The position numbers and the translations under genes were made by a program. The notes under the pieces were generated by a model that saw only the letters and a list, made by a program, of their open reading frames with translations, searched no databases and had not been told where the DNA came from. From Bacillota bacterium (lineage in GTDB: Bacteria; Bacillota; Clostridia; Peptostreptococcales; Anaerovoracaceae): a stretch of 21,554 nt of DNA. Location of the stretch: the NCBI GenBank assembly GCA_017431395.1, contig JAFRLD010000123.1, positions 1 to 21,554 of the forward strand, given 5' to 3'. Positions 6,524 through 14,351 of this stretch are shown here, piece after piece; the first letter of the stretch is position 1; every line of letters begins with the position of its first letter.

Positions 6524-9175
6524 ATGGGTGTGAAGAAGCGAATCACAATCGGAATACTGGCACACGTGGATGCGGGCAAGACGACCCTGTCGGAAGCGCT
6601 GCTCACGGCTTCAGGAACGATCGCGAAAGCGGGCCGGGTCGACAGCGGAAGCTCTTTCCTGGATACAGACGAGCAGGAACGGAGCCGCGGGATCACGATC
6701 TTCGCGGGGCAGGCCAGGCTGCAGGCGGGCGAAACGGAGCTGACGCTGGTGGATGCTCCGGGGCATGTCGATTTCAGCGCGGAGATGGAGAGGACCCTGT
6801 CGGTCCTGGATTATGCCGTCATGGTCGTCTGCGGGCGGCAGCTCGTCCAGAGTCATACGGTCACGATCTGGAAGTTGCTGCAGCGTGCGGGTATCCCGGT
6901 GTTCGTTTTTGTCAACAAGATGGACCTTGAGGGGACGGACCCCGGGAAGGCCATGGAGGCACTCAGGGCGTATTTGGATGACGGATGCGTGAAGTTTTGC
7001 GCCTGGCCGGAAGGACAGAAAGGATCCGCTCCGGATGCAGAGGAACTGGCCATGCGGGATGAGAGGCTGCTGGATACCTTCCTGGCAGAGGAGGAGCTTC
7101 CCCGGCAGGAGATCGTCCGGGCGATCGCCCAGAGAAAGATCTTCCCGGTCTGGTTCGGATCTGCTTTAAAGCAGCAAGGCGTCCGGGAACTTCTAAGCGG
7201 TCTGGATCTCTATACGAGGCAGCCGCCTGCCGGAAACGATTTTTCGGCCAGGGTCTTCCGGATCACACGCGACCGGAAGGGGACGCGCCTCACACATATG
7301 AAGGTCCTGGGCGGCAAGCTGTCCGTAAGGGATCAGATCCGGACATCTCGTACGGAGGATGCCGGCGAGAAGATCCATCAGATCCGGATCCTGTCAGGAG
7401 AGCGTTATGAGACGGTATCTCAGGCGGACCCGGGCCAGCTGGTGGCAGTGACTGGTCTGGAGCATACATCCGCGGGGCAGGGGCTTGGAACGCTCCTTGG
7501 GGAGAATGAACAGGCGAAGCTGCAGCCGGTGCTGGTCTACCGGATGCTTCTTCCGGAAGGGACCAATGTTCCTCAGGTCCTGCAGCAGATGCGGCAGCTG
7601 GAGGAGGAGGATCCACAGCTGCACGTGCGGTGGAACGAACAGCTGCAGGAGATCCAGGTGCGCCTGATGGGGGAGATCCAGCTTGAGATCCTCCAGTACA
7701 TGATCCGGGAACGGTTTGCCCTCGAGGTTTCCTTCGATGAAGGAAGGATAGAATACCGGGAGACCATTAGGGAGCCGGTCCGGGGGGCGGGTCATTTCGA
7801 ACCGCTGCGGCATTACGCGGAAGTGCACCTTCTGCTGGAGCCGCTGCCGAAGGGAAGCGGCCTTGTGTTCGATTCCTCCTGCAGCACGGATGTCTTGGAC
7901 ACGAACTGGCAGAGGCTCATCATGACCCATCTGGCGGAGAGGGAGCATCCCGGAGTGCTCGTGGGAGCACCGATCACGGATATAAAGATCACCATCGAGG
8001 GTGGCAGAGCCCATCTGAAGCATACCGAAGGCGGCGATTTCCGCCAGGCGACCTACAGGGCGATCCGGCAGGCACTTCGCAAGTCGGAACCGGTGCTTCT
8101 GGAGCCATGGTATGAATTCACGCTGGAACTTCCGGCCCAGCAGGTCGGCAGGGCGATGGCGGATATCCAGAGGATGGGCGGAAGCTTCCGGACGGAGGAC
8201 GCACCTGCTGCCGGGGCAGACGGAGATACGCTGACCCTTCGGGGAAGGGCTCCGGTGCAGCAGATGCGGGGATACGCGGCCGAAGTCGCCTCGTATACCA
8301 AAGGCTATGGCTATTTCTCCTGTGCGTTCAGCGGGTACTCCCCCTGCCAGGATCAGGAGGAGATCGTCCTGGCGTCCGGATATGATCCGGACCGGGACAT
8401 CGAGAATCCTGCGGATTCGGTCTTTTGCTCCCACGGGGCAGGCCGGACGATCCCCTGGTATGAGGCGGACGAAATGATGCATGTGGCGATCGGGGCGCAG
8501 CGGGAGCACGAGGAGACTCTGGAGCATGCGCCTGCAGGTGGGAGCACGGCTGCGGCGAATGATAAAGAGCTGGACCGGATCTTCGAGCGGACATATGGTA
8601 AGAAGCAGGAGAAACAGATCCGAAGGCCGGCCCGCACGATCGAGGCGAAGCCGAAGCCGTATCGGCCGGGGAAACCTGCCCAGGTCCTTCCGGAATATCT
8701 TCTCGTAGATGGATATAACATCATATTCGCATGGGAGGAACTCAGGGAGCTTTCGAAGATCAGCATCGATGCCGCCAGGGAGGCGCTGATCGATATCCTG
8801 GCCAATTACCAGGGATTCCGGAAGTGCGAGGTGATCGCGGTCTTTGATGCGTATAAGGTCAAAGGCGGGACCGAGCATACGGAGAAGCACGGCGGCCTGA
8901 CCGTCGTGTTCACAGCGGAGGCGGAGACAGCGGATACTTATATCGAGAGAGCGGCATATAAGATGAAGGGAAAATACCAGGTCCGTGTCGCTACATCTGA
9001 CCGGCTCGAGCAGGTGATCATTCTCGGCAACGACGCGTTCCGGGTCTCGGCGTCTGAGTTTCAGGCGGAGGTCGCCCAGATCAACGACCAGATCCATGAG
9101 ATCCTGGAGGCGCACCGCAGGCAGAGCAGCAGGGAGAACAAAAACAGGATCGTCCTGCCTTTGCACACAGAATGA
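6524..9175 (+). CDS. Tet(M)/EF-G-like ribosomal GTPase fused to a C-terminal YacP/Rae1-type NYN endoribonuclease
   Basis: An 883-residue protein made of two ribosome-directed parts. The N-terminal part is a translational GTPase: G1 AHVDAGKT (13-20), RGIT, DAPGH (77-81), NKMD (131-134), then EF-G-like domains to about residue 640. The domain IV tip reads HTEGGDFRQ instead of the SPVSTPADF I recall from Tet(M), so tetracycline protection is not predicted. After a basic, proline-rich linker (about 690-722) comes an NYN nuclease beginning YLLVDGYN. Acidic residues D729, D775, D804 and D826 match the DGYN, FDA, ETAD and TSD motifs of YacP/Rae1, which cuts mRNA in the ribosomal A site. The ATG at 6524 fits the usual Tet(M) N-terminus; no Shine-Dalgarno precedes it. 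A GTPase that delivers a nuclease to stalled or pausing ribosomes is my inference. Confidence 0.85.
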   Translation: MGVKKRITIGILAHVDAGKTTLSEALLTASGTIAKAGRVDSGSSFLDTDEQERSRGITIFAGQARLQAGETELTLVDAPGHVDFSAEMERTLSVLDYAVMVVCGRQLVQSHTVTIWKLLQRAGIPVFVFVNKMDLEGTDPGKAMEALRAYLDDGCVKFCAWPEGQKGSAPDAEELAMRDERLLDTFLAEEELPRQEIVRAIAQRKIFPVWFGSALKQQGVRELLSGLDLYTRQPPAGNDFSARVFRITRDRKGTRLTHMKVLGGKLSVRDQIRTSRTEDAGEKIHQIRILSGERYETVSQADPGQLVAVTGLEHTSAGQGLGTLLGENEQAKLQPVLVYRMLLPEGTNVPQVLQQMRQLEEEDPQLHVRWNEQLQEIQVRLMGEIQLEILQYMIRERFALEVSFDEGRIEYRETIREPVRGAGHFEPLRHYAEVHLLLEPLPKGSGLVFDSSCSTDVLDTNWQRLIMTHLAEREHPGVLVGAPITDIKITIEGGRAHLKHTEGGDFRQATYRAIRQALRKSEPVLLEPWYEFTLELPAQQVGRAMADIQRMGGSFRTEDAPAAGADGDTLTLRGRAPVQQMRGYAAEVASYTKGYGYFSCAFSGYSPCQDQEEIVLASGYDPDRDIENPADSVFCSHGAGRTIPWYEADEMMHVAIGAQREHEETLEHAPAGGSTAAANDKELDRIFERTYGKKQEKQIRRPARTIEAKPKPYRPGKPAQVLPEYLLVDGYNIIFAWEELRELSKISIDAAREALIDILANYQGFRKCEVIAVFDAYKVKGGTEHTEKHGGLTVVFTAEAETADTYIERAAYKMKGKYQVRVATSDRLEQVIILGNDAFRVSASEFQAEVAQINDQIHEILEAHRRQSSRENKNRIVLPLHTE

Positions 9176-9235
9176 ACATAATTGGGTGTTACTATTGGGA
9201 CAAAGTTTGTAATTAGTATTAGGAGACAGATAACT

Positions 9236-10309
9236 ATGAAGCGAAGAACGATCATTGCGCTGGCAGCCTCGATCATGGGAATGATCCTCTGTATGGGACT
9301 CACAGGATGCGGCGGCGAGAAGGAACTGTACGATGGACTGAATCTGGATGACTACCTGACGGTCGGAGAATACAAGGGCCTGGAGGTTGACGCTTACAAG
9401 ATCAAGGTCAGTGAGCAGGAGATCCAGGACAAGGTCGAAGCTGCGCTGAAGGAGAAGCAGGAAAACAAGAAGCTGGGGAAGAAGCAGGAACTCAAAAAAG
9501 GCGATACGGCGAACATCGATTACTCCGGCAAGGTTGACGGGAAGCCATTCGACGGAGGAGACAGTGAAGGGTTCGACCTGGAGCTCGGAAGCGGGAGTTT
9601 TATCGAGGGCTTTGAAGATCAGCTGATCGGACATAAGGTCGGGGATACCGTCGAGGTGAAGGTCCACTTCCCAGACGACTATCAGGGAGAGAAGGTCGCC
9701 GGCAAGGATGCGGTATTTACCGTCAAGATCAATTCCGCGACCAGACCGAAAGTTCCGAAGTATACGGTGGATTTCGTCAAGGAGAATACGGATTTCGATA
9801 CGAAGGAAGCTTATGAGGAGTCCCTGAAGAAGGAAATCTATAAGGAGAAGGAAGAACAGGCCAAGAATGAGCAGAAGACCAGCCTTTGGTCCGATGTGCT
9901 GGAAGCAACGGAAGTGAAGAAGTATCCGGAGGATGTGCTGGCGGCTTATGAGGAAGTCTTTGACGCCCAGATCGATACGATGGCAGAGCAGGCCGGCATG
10001 ACCCGCAGCGAAGCTTTGAAGCAGATGTACGGGACCGATGATGAGGCTAAGATCAAGTCGATCATCGAGGACAGCACGAAGACCCTGATCAAGCAGGAGA
10101 TGCTGACCGAATACATCGCGGAGAAGGAAGGCCTGACCTATACGGATGAGGAAAAAGAAAAGACCATTGCCGAAGTCGAGGGGCAGGGTTATGATGACGA
10201 AACGGTAAAGCAGTATACCGGCAGGACCATGGAACAGTATGCGCACATCCGTCTGCTTTATGAAAAAGTGCAGGATTTCATACTTGACAACGCGAAAGTA
10301 AAAAAATAA
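9236..10309 (+). CDS. FKBP-type peptidyl-prolyl isomerase lipoprotein, trigger-factor-like
   Basis: Predicted membrane-anchored extracytoplasmic foldase. The 357-residue precursor starts MKRR, has a hydrophobic signal segment and the lipobox LTGC with the lipidated cysteine at residue 25. Residues about 85-165 form an FKBP domain (GDTANIDYSGKVDGKPFDGG, then ELGSGSFIEGFEDQLIG, and VHFPDDY). The remainder is a lysine- and glutamate-rich helical region resembling the trigger factor C-terminal chaperone domain. The ribosome-binding domain of true trigger factor is absent. The start at 9236 follows AGGAG by 10 nt and leaves a normal signal peptide, unlike the upstream in-frame ATG at 9182. It follows the fusion gene after 60 bp; I see no clear promoter in that gap. 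The surface substrate is unknown. Confidence 0.85.
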   Translation: MKRRTIIALAASIMGMILCMGLTGCGGEKELYDGLNLDDYLTVGEYKGLEVDAYKIKVSEQEIQDKVEAALKEKQENKKLGKKQELKKGDTANIDYSGKVDGKPFDGGDSEGFDLELGSGSFIEGFEDQLIGHKVGDTVEVKVHFPDDYQGEKVAGKDAVFTVKINSATRPKVPKYTVDFVKENTDFDTKEAYEESLKKEIYKEKEEQAKNEQKTSLWSDVLEATEVKKYPEDVLAAYEEVFDAQIDTMAEQAGMTRSEALKQMYGTDDEAKIKSIIEDSTKTLIKQEMLTEYIAEKEGLTYTDEEKEKTIAEVEGQGYDDETVKQYTGRTMEQYAHIRLLYEKVQDFILDNAKVKK

Positions 10310-10363
10310 CAGCAAATTAGAAACAAATCTGCTCTTGTATACAATATTTATGAGACATTTTTG

Positions 10364-10392
10364 TTGTATGCGGTTCGGCGGTATGTTAGTAT
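10364..10392 (+). promoter_or_regulatory. Promoter of the riboswitch-symporter transcript
   Basis: TTGTAT (10364-10369), a 17-bp spacer, and TAGTAT (10387-10392) with an upstream TG, so an extended -10. The start would be near 10399, about 50 nt before the riboswitch aptamer. A hairpin at 10425-10447 (CATACC with GGTATG) would be part of the leader. Confidence 0.55.
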
Positions 10393-10449
10393 GGCTTTGT
10401 AAGTTTATACGAATCATACCGCTTTTTACGTGGTATGAGAATATGAACT

Positions 10450-10555
10450 ACGATTCTCTGGAGAGTCTCTACGGAGCGCCGAAGGTGTACGCTGTGAGCC
10501 GGCTTTGACTGGCAGGGCCCATGGTAATCTCTCAGGCAAAAGGACAGAGTGAGTA
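10450..10555 (+). ncRNA. Glycine riboswitch (single aptamer)
   Basis: The conserved glycine aptamer blocks are all present: CTCTGGAGAG at 10456-10465, GCGCCGAAGG near 10476-10485, and ATCTCTCAGGCAAAAGGACA near 10527-10546. The closing helix P1 pairs CTCTG (10456-10460) with CAGAG (10545-10549). Only one complete aptamer is visible. Flanking hairpins could act as the ghost aptamer known from singlet glycine riboswitches. It lies directly upstream of a Na+:alanine/glycine symporter gene. Confidence 0.9.
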
Positions 10556-10575
10556 GTACCGAGATACCTCCCATA

Positions 10576-10617
10576 CTCTCTGGAGAAAGTCGTTAATAGG
10601 AATATTATCGGCTTTTT
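10576..10617 (+). terminator. Riboswitch-controlled terminator and antiterminator strand
   Basis: GTCGTTAATA (10589-10598) pairs with TATTATCGGC (10603-10612) around a GGAA loop with one mismatch, followed by TTTTT. The overlapping segment 10576-10593 can instead pair with 10450-10465 (16 pairs, two of them wobbles, one 2-nt bulge). That would use up the 5' strand of aptamer helix P1. The two states exclude each other, so bound glycine should favour the terminator. Confidence 0.75.
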
Positions 10618-10668
10618 CATTTTCATTATTCTTTATTATTCATTTTTTATGAGGAGGGTTGATCCAAA

Positions 10669-12132
10669 ATGATCACACAATTCTTAGACGCAGTTGATTC
10701 GTTCGTATGGGGTGTGCCTCTTCTGGTCCTCATTATGGGAACGGGCATCATACTGACGGTCAGACTGAAGGGTATGCAGTTTGTCAAACTGGGCCGAGCA
10801 CTGAAGTACATGGTGCGTAATGAAGCGGATGGTACCGGAGAGGTAACCTCCTTCGGAGCTCTGTGTACGGCGCTTTCGGCGACCATCGGTACAGGAAACA
10901 TCGTCGGTGTAGCGACCGCTGTCATCGTCGGAGGACCTGGAGCGCTGTTCTGGATGTTCATCGCAGCATGCATCGGTATGGCGACCAAGTTCTCAGAAGG
11001 TGTACTGGCCGTCATCTACAGACAGAAGAACCCTGCCGGCGGATACCTTGGTGGTCCGTTCTACTACATCGAGAACGGCATCAAGGACAGATATGGCTGG
11101 AATGCGAGATGGCTCGGTAAGCTGTTCGCCCTCTTCGGCTGCATCGCCGGAGCGTTCGGTATCGGTACCATCACACAGATCAACGGTATCGCATCCGCAG
11201 CTGAGACGTTCTTCCAGACTCCGACACTGTTCACGATCGGTGCGGACAAGGAGATCACCGCAGTAACTATCGCTGTAGCGATCATCGTCACTTTCTTCGC
11301 TGCTCTGGTCATCATCGGCGGCATCAAGAGAATCGCGTCCGTTACATCCGTTATCGTTCCGTTCATGGCCATCGCCTATGTCCTGATTTCCCTGATCATC
11401 ATCTTTAAGAATATCAGTGAGATCCCATCGGCGATCGCGGATATCGTCACCATGGCGTTCGGCGCTAAGGCGGTAGCAGGCGGTGCGTTCGGAGCCTTCT
11501 ATCTGGCGATCACGAAGGGTGTTGCCAGAGGCGTATTCTCCAACGAAGCAGGTCTGGGTTCCGCGCCTATCGCGGCAGCAGCAGCGCAGACAAATGAGCC
11601 GGTAAGACAAGGTCTGGTCTCCATGACCGGTACTTTCATCGACACCATCTGCATCTGCATGATGACAGGACTCGTCATCATGACCTCCGGAGCATATGAT
11701 TACGCTCTGGCTGAGGGACATGAAGGCGCGCAGGTCACCATCGATGCATTCTCCATGGGTCTGCTCGGACCGACCGCAGGAGCATTCGTCGTCATGTGCG
11801 CACTGGCATTCTTCGCGTTCACGACCATCCTCGGATGGGACTACTACGCAGAGAGATGCTGCGAATACCTCTTTAACGGAAACATGGCCGCTGTACAGGT
11901 CTACAGATGGCTGTATGTATTCGCCGTATTCATCGGACCGTTCCTGACCCTGAGCCAGGTATGGACCGTAGCGGACATCTTCAACGCTCTGATGGCTGCA
12001 CCGAACCTGATCGGTCTGCTACTGCTCAACGGTGTTGTTGCGAGAGCGGTTGACGATTACTTCAAGAGACTGTCGACCGGCGAGTACAAGGACGGATATC
12101 CGAAACTGCCTCTGGGCTGCAAAGCTAAATAA
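10669..12132 (+). CDS. Sodium:alanine/glycine symporter (AGCS family)
   Basis: Integral membrane importer using the sodium gradient to take up alanine and/or glycine. At 487 residues it has the usual AGCS length and about ten or more hydrophobic segments. Family blocks are evident: SFGALCTALSATIGTGNIVG near residues 61-80, KFSEGVLAVIYR, GGPFYYIENG, VFSNEAGLGSAPIAAAAA, and GWDYYAERC in the C-terminal half. GAGGAGGG stands 10 nt before the ATG. The glycine riboswitch in its leader argues that glycine is a physiological substrate and that uptake is feedback-controlled. It is monocistronic, ending at a strong hairpin. Confidence 0.93.
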   Translation: MITQFLDAVDSFVWGVPLLVLIMGTGIILTVRLKGMQFVKLGRALKYMVRNEADGTGEVTSFGALCTALSATIGTGNIVGVATAVIVGGPGALFWMFIAACIGMATKFSEGVLAVIYRQKNPAGGYLGGPFYYIENGIKDRYGWNARWLGKLFALFGCIAGAFGIGTITQINGIASAAETFFQTPTLFTIGADKEITAVTIAVAIIVTFFAALVIIGGIKRIASVTSVIVPFMAIAYVLISLIIIFKNISEIPSAIADIVTMAFGAKAVAGGAFGAFYLAITKGVARGVFSNEAGLGSAPIAAAAAQTNEPVRQGLVSMTGTFIDTICICMMTGLVIMTSGAYDYALAEGHEGAQVTIDAFSMGLLGPTAGAFVVMCALAFFAFTTILGWDYYAERCCEYLFNGNMAAVQVYRWLYVFAVFIGPFLTLSQVWTVADIFNALMAAPNLIGLLLLNGVVARAVDDYFKRLSTGEYKDGYPKLPLGCKAK

Positions 12133-12173
12133 GGAGAAACAGGCGGAACGGCATCAAAATGAGATAATAAAGA

Positions 12174-12209
12174 AGAGAGCGGTACATCGAGATGTACGGC
12201 TCTCTTTTT
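12174..12209. terminator. Terminator between the symporter and cmk, probably bidirectional
   Basis: AGAGAGC and GTACAT (12174-12187) pair with ATGTAC and GCTCTCT (12192-12205) around CGAG, with one G-G mismatch. TTTT follows on the plus strand. On the minus strand the hairpin is followed by TCTTTATT, so it can also serve the convergent nrdR-cmk transcript. Confidence 0.85.
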
Positions 12210-12254
12210 AGTGTGATTTTTTTATGCGATTTATTTTGACGGAACAGATCCGGC

Positions 12255-12908
12255 TTATTTGCCAACGATCTCCAGGACACGCTGCACGACCTGGTCTATG
12301 TCCAGGCCGGTGGTGTCAAGCTCGATGGCGTCATCCGCCTTGCGGAGCGGGTTAAGCTCTCTGGTCATATCATTGTGATCCCGCTGGCGGATGTCTTCGA
12401 GAACGGCTTCATAGCTCTGTTCTTCGCCTTTTTGCTGCAGCTCCAGGAACCGGCGGTGGGCACGCTCCTCGGCGGAAGCGGTCAGATAGATCTTGTATTC
12501 TGCATCCTTCAGGACGTTAGTGCCGATGTCACGGCCGTCCATGATCACGCTCTTTCGCTCGCCCATGCCCCGCTGGAGTTGGACCAGCTTCTCACGGACC
12601 GCCGGGATCTGGGAACAGACGGAAGCCATCATGGACATCTCCGGGGTGCGGATCTCTTCATTGACGCAAGTCTCATCCAAAAAGATATCGCCCTGCCGGA
12701 AATCGATCTGTGTCCGTTCCAGCATATCGTTTACGGCTGCTTCATCCTTCGGGTCGATGCCCTCGGAACTTATTTTATATCCGATCGCCCGGTACATGGC
12801 ACCAGTGTCGATGTAATCGATGCCAAGTTTTTTCGCAACAGCCTTGGCGATCGTGCTCTTGCCGGCCCCACTGGGTCCGTCGATCGCGATTCTGTAGATC
12901 TCTGTCAT
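12255..12908 (-). CDS. cmk: Cytidylate kinase
   Basis: Phosphorylates CMP and dCMP with ATP, feeding CTP and dCTP supply. The 217 residues match the bacterial type: P-loop GPSGAGKS (11-18), DYIDTGAMYRA at 31-41, the NMP-binding insert, MDGRDIGTNV, the LTASAEERAHRR lid region and the C-terminal RQRDHNDMTRELNPL motif. AGGAG precedes the ATG. It lies 24 bp downstream of nrdR and is probably cotranscribed with it, which links a nucleotide kinase to a deoxynucleotide regulator. Confidence 0.95.
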   Translation of the reverse strand: MTEIYRIAIDGPSGAGKSTIAKAVAKKLGIDYIDTGAMYRAIGYKISSEGIDPKDEAAVNDMLERTQIDFRQGDIFLDETCVNEEIRTPEMSMMASVCSQIPAVREKLVQLQRGMGERKSVIMDGRDIGTNVLKDAEYKIYLTASAEERAHRRFLELQQKGEEQSYEAVLEDIRQRDHNDMTRELNPLRKADDAIELDTTGLDIDQVVQRVLEIVGK

Positions 12909-12932
12909 ATTGATTCTCCTGATCGGTCCCTG

Positions 12933-13397
12933 TTACTGTTCTCTCTTGCTGGTCAGAAGCCTCTCCACTTCCTGAACGAAGGTGTTAATGTCTGTGAACT
13001 GACGATAGACCGATGCGAATCTGACATAGGCTACTTCATCCAGATCACGGAGCCGCTCCATGACAAGTTCGCCTATGAAAGAACTCTGGACTTCCTTCTC
13101 CATCATATTATTCAGTCCGCGCTCGATGTCATTGACGATCCTCTCGATCTCATCGACGCTGACCGGTCGTTTCTCACAGGCCCGGATGATTCCGTTCATC
13201 AGTTTGTTCCGGTCGAAAGCCTGTCTGCTCCCATCCTTCTTGACCACCATGAGGATCATTTCCTCGACTTTCTCATAAGTGGTGAACCGGCGGCCGCAGG
13301 CCTCGCATTCGCGTCTTCTCCGAATTGCTTTGCCATCTTCCGTATGTCTGGAATCTATGACCTTGCTGTCTTCGTTTTCACAATATGGACACTTCAT
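12933..13397 (-). CDS. nrdR: Transcriptional repressor NrdR
   Basis: Represses ribonucleotide reductase genes in response to ATP/dATP. The 154-residue protein has the zinc ribbon with C3, C6, C31 and C34 (MKCPYC, CEACG), the basic RRRREC stretch, and the ATP-cone domain (about 48-140: [20 protein letters not shown] at its start). Length and order are typical. GGGAGGG precedes the start. It is divergent from radC. An NrdR-box-like sequence overlaps its own promoter, suggesting autorepression; no nrd structural gene is in the window. Confidence 0.97.
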   Translation of the reverse strand: MKCPYCENEDSKVIDSRHTEDGKAIRRRRECEACGRRFTTYEKVEEMILMVVKKDGSRQAFDRNKLMNGIIRACEKRPVSVDEIERIVNDIERGLNNMMEKEVQSSFIGELVMERLRDLDEVAYVRFASVYRQFTDINTFVQEVERLLTSKREQ

Positions 13398-13418
13398 TGT
13401 TCTTCCCTCCCGAAACTT

Positions 13419-13447
13419 ATTGTACTATATCTTGTGGTTTTTGCCAA
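13419..13447 (-). promoter_or_regulatory. nrdR promoter with an embedded NrdR-box-like site
   Basis: Minus strand: TTGGCA (13447-13442), 17 bp, TACAAT (13424-13419). The spacer and the edge of the -10 hold GTACTATATCTTGTGG (plus strand, 13422-13437), which matches the NrdR consensus ACACWATATATWGWGT at 12 of 16 positions. Binding there would block RNA polymerase. Confidence 0.6.
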
Positions 13448-13473
13448 GTATACATTGGGGGCAGTAGCCAGGG

Positions 13474-13502
13474 TTGCACTATATGGAAATAAATGGTATT
13501 AT
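13474..13502 (+). promoter_or_regulatory. Sigma-A promoter of radC
   Basis: TTGCAC (13474-13479), exactly 17 bp, TATTAT (13497-13502). This means the TTG at 13474, in frame with radC, is the -35 element and not a start codon. The spacer contains a second CTATAT core, but the rest fits an NrdR box poorly (10 of 16). Confidence 0.65.
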
Positions 13503-13542
13503 CGTAAAAAGGGGAAAGAGAAGGAAGGGATCGGAGGAGAAT

Positions 13543-14220
13543 ATGAGACTGAAAGAACTGCCGGTCTGGGAGAAGCCCAGGGAAAAAATGCTGCGCGAAG
13601 GAGTTTCAAAACTCAGCAATGCGGAGATACTTGCCATCCTCCTGCGGACCGGATCGGACACGAGGTCCGCCATGGATCTGGCAGGTGAGATCCTGTCGAT
13701 GGACAGTACCGGCATCCGTTTCCTGACGGAGGCAAGCCCGGAGGAACTCCGGCGTATCGATGGGATGGGGGATGCCAAGATCTGCAGCCTTCTGGCAGCG
13801 GTCGAGCTCGGAAAACGGATCGCATCGTCTGGCAAAGGCAGGCGCGGCATGGCCACGAATTCCGATGAGGTCGCAAGGCTGTATATGGAACGCCTGCGCT
13901 ATCACAGAAAAGAACACTTCCTGTGCCTTCTGATCAATAGTATAGGGGAGATCATCGAGGAGAAGGAGATCTCCGTGGGGGATATCTGCTCGGCTATAGC
14001 CAATCCCAGAGAGGTCTTCACGGACGCGATCCGGCGAAGTGCCGGCTGTGTGCTTCTGATGCACAACCATCCGAGCGGAGATCCGACGCCCAGTAACGAG
14101 GATCTTCAGACGACCCGCAGGCTCTGTGAAGCCGGAATGATCCTTGGGATCCCGGTACTTGACCACATCATCATCGGGGATGGGAGTTTCGTGAGCCTGA
14201 AAAAAGAAGGGATGCTGTGA
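13543..14220 (+). CDS. radC: RadC/JAB-domain protein
   Basis: A member of the RadC family, historically linked to DNA repair though its biochemical role is unsettled. The 225-residue protein has the N-terminal helix-hairpin-helix region (LSNAEILAILLRTG; ELRRIDGMGDAK near 66-77) and a C-terminal JAMM metal-binding motif HNHPSGDPTPSNED, with a conserved acidic residue upstream. The start at 13543 is set by GGAGGAG and gives the normal N-terminus (MRLKELPVWEKPREK). Divergent from nrdR, with its own promoter, and ended by a hairpin terminator. Confidence 0.93.
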   Translation: MRLKELPVWEKPREKMLREGVSKLSNAEILAILLRTGSDTRSAMDLAGEILSMDSTGIRFLTEASPEELRRIDGMGDAKICSLLAAVELGKRIASSGKGRRGMATNSDEVARLYMERLRYHRKEHFLCLLINSIGEIIEEKEISVGDICSAIANPREVFTDAIRRSAGCVLLMHNHPSGDPTPSNEDLQTTRRLCEAGMILGIPVLDHIIIGDGSFVSLKKEGML

Positions 14221-14223
14221 GGC

Positions 14224-14244
14224 GTCTGCGCGGCAGGCTTTTTT
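14224..14244 (+). terminator. Terminator of radC
   Basis: GTCTGC and GCAGGC pair (one G-U) around a GCG loop, followed by six T. It begins 4 bp after the radC stop codon. Confidence 0.75.
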
Positions 14245-14274
14245 GAAAGATTGCGGCTTCAAGACCGATTTCTC

Positions 14275-14303
14275 TTGACGTAAACCATTTTTTTCGGCAA
14301 AAT
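14275..14303 (+). promoter_or_regulatory. Possible promoter of the MinD-like ATPase gene
   Basis: TTGACG (14275-14280) is a good -35. After 17 bp comes CAAAAT, a 4-of-6 match to -10. This is the best candidate between the radC terminator and the gene. Confidence 0.4.
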
Positions 14304-14351
14304 GGATAGGTACGATATTTCTGCGGTAATCAATATTTCGATCGGGGTCTA

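Noticed and set aside
6524..8690. Tetracycline resistance gene (tetM-type)
   Set aside because: The GTPase is related, but the domain IV tip differs from the Tet(M) loop and the protein carries a nuclease domain. Resistance should not be assumed from the family name.
7394..10417. Open frame of about 1000 codons on the minus strand
   Set aside because: It runs antisense across the GTPase fusion and the FKBP lipoprotein, both of which have clear motifs. Its translation is rich in Leu, Arg, Asp and Pro, without recognisable domains. Codon bias of the sense genes produces such long antisense frames.
10576..10620. Second glycine aptamer after the first
   Set aside because: CTCTCTGGAG resembles the start of an aptamer, but the CCGAAGG and CAGGCAAAAGGAC cores do not follow; it is the antiterminator and terminator region.
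12375..13688. Open frame of 437 codons on the plus strand across cmk, nrdR and the start of radC
   Set aside because: It is antisense to two certain genes and crosses the divergent promoters; no family motif is present.
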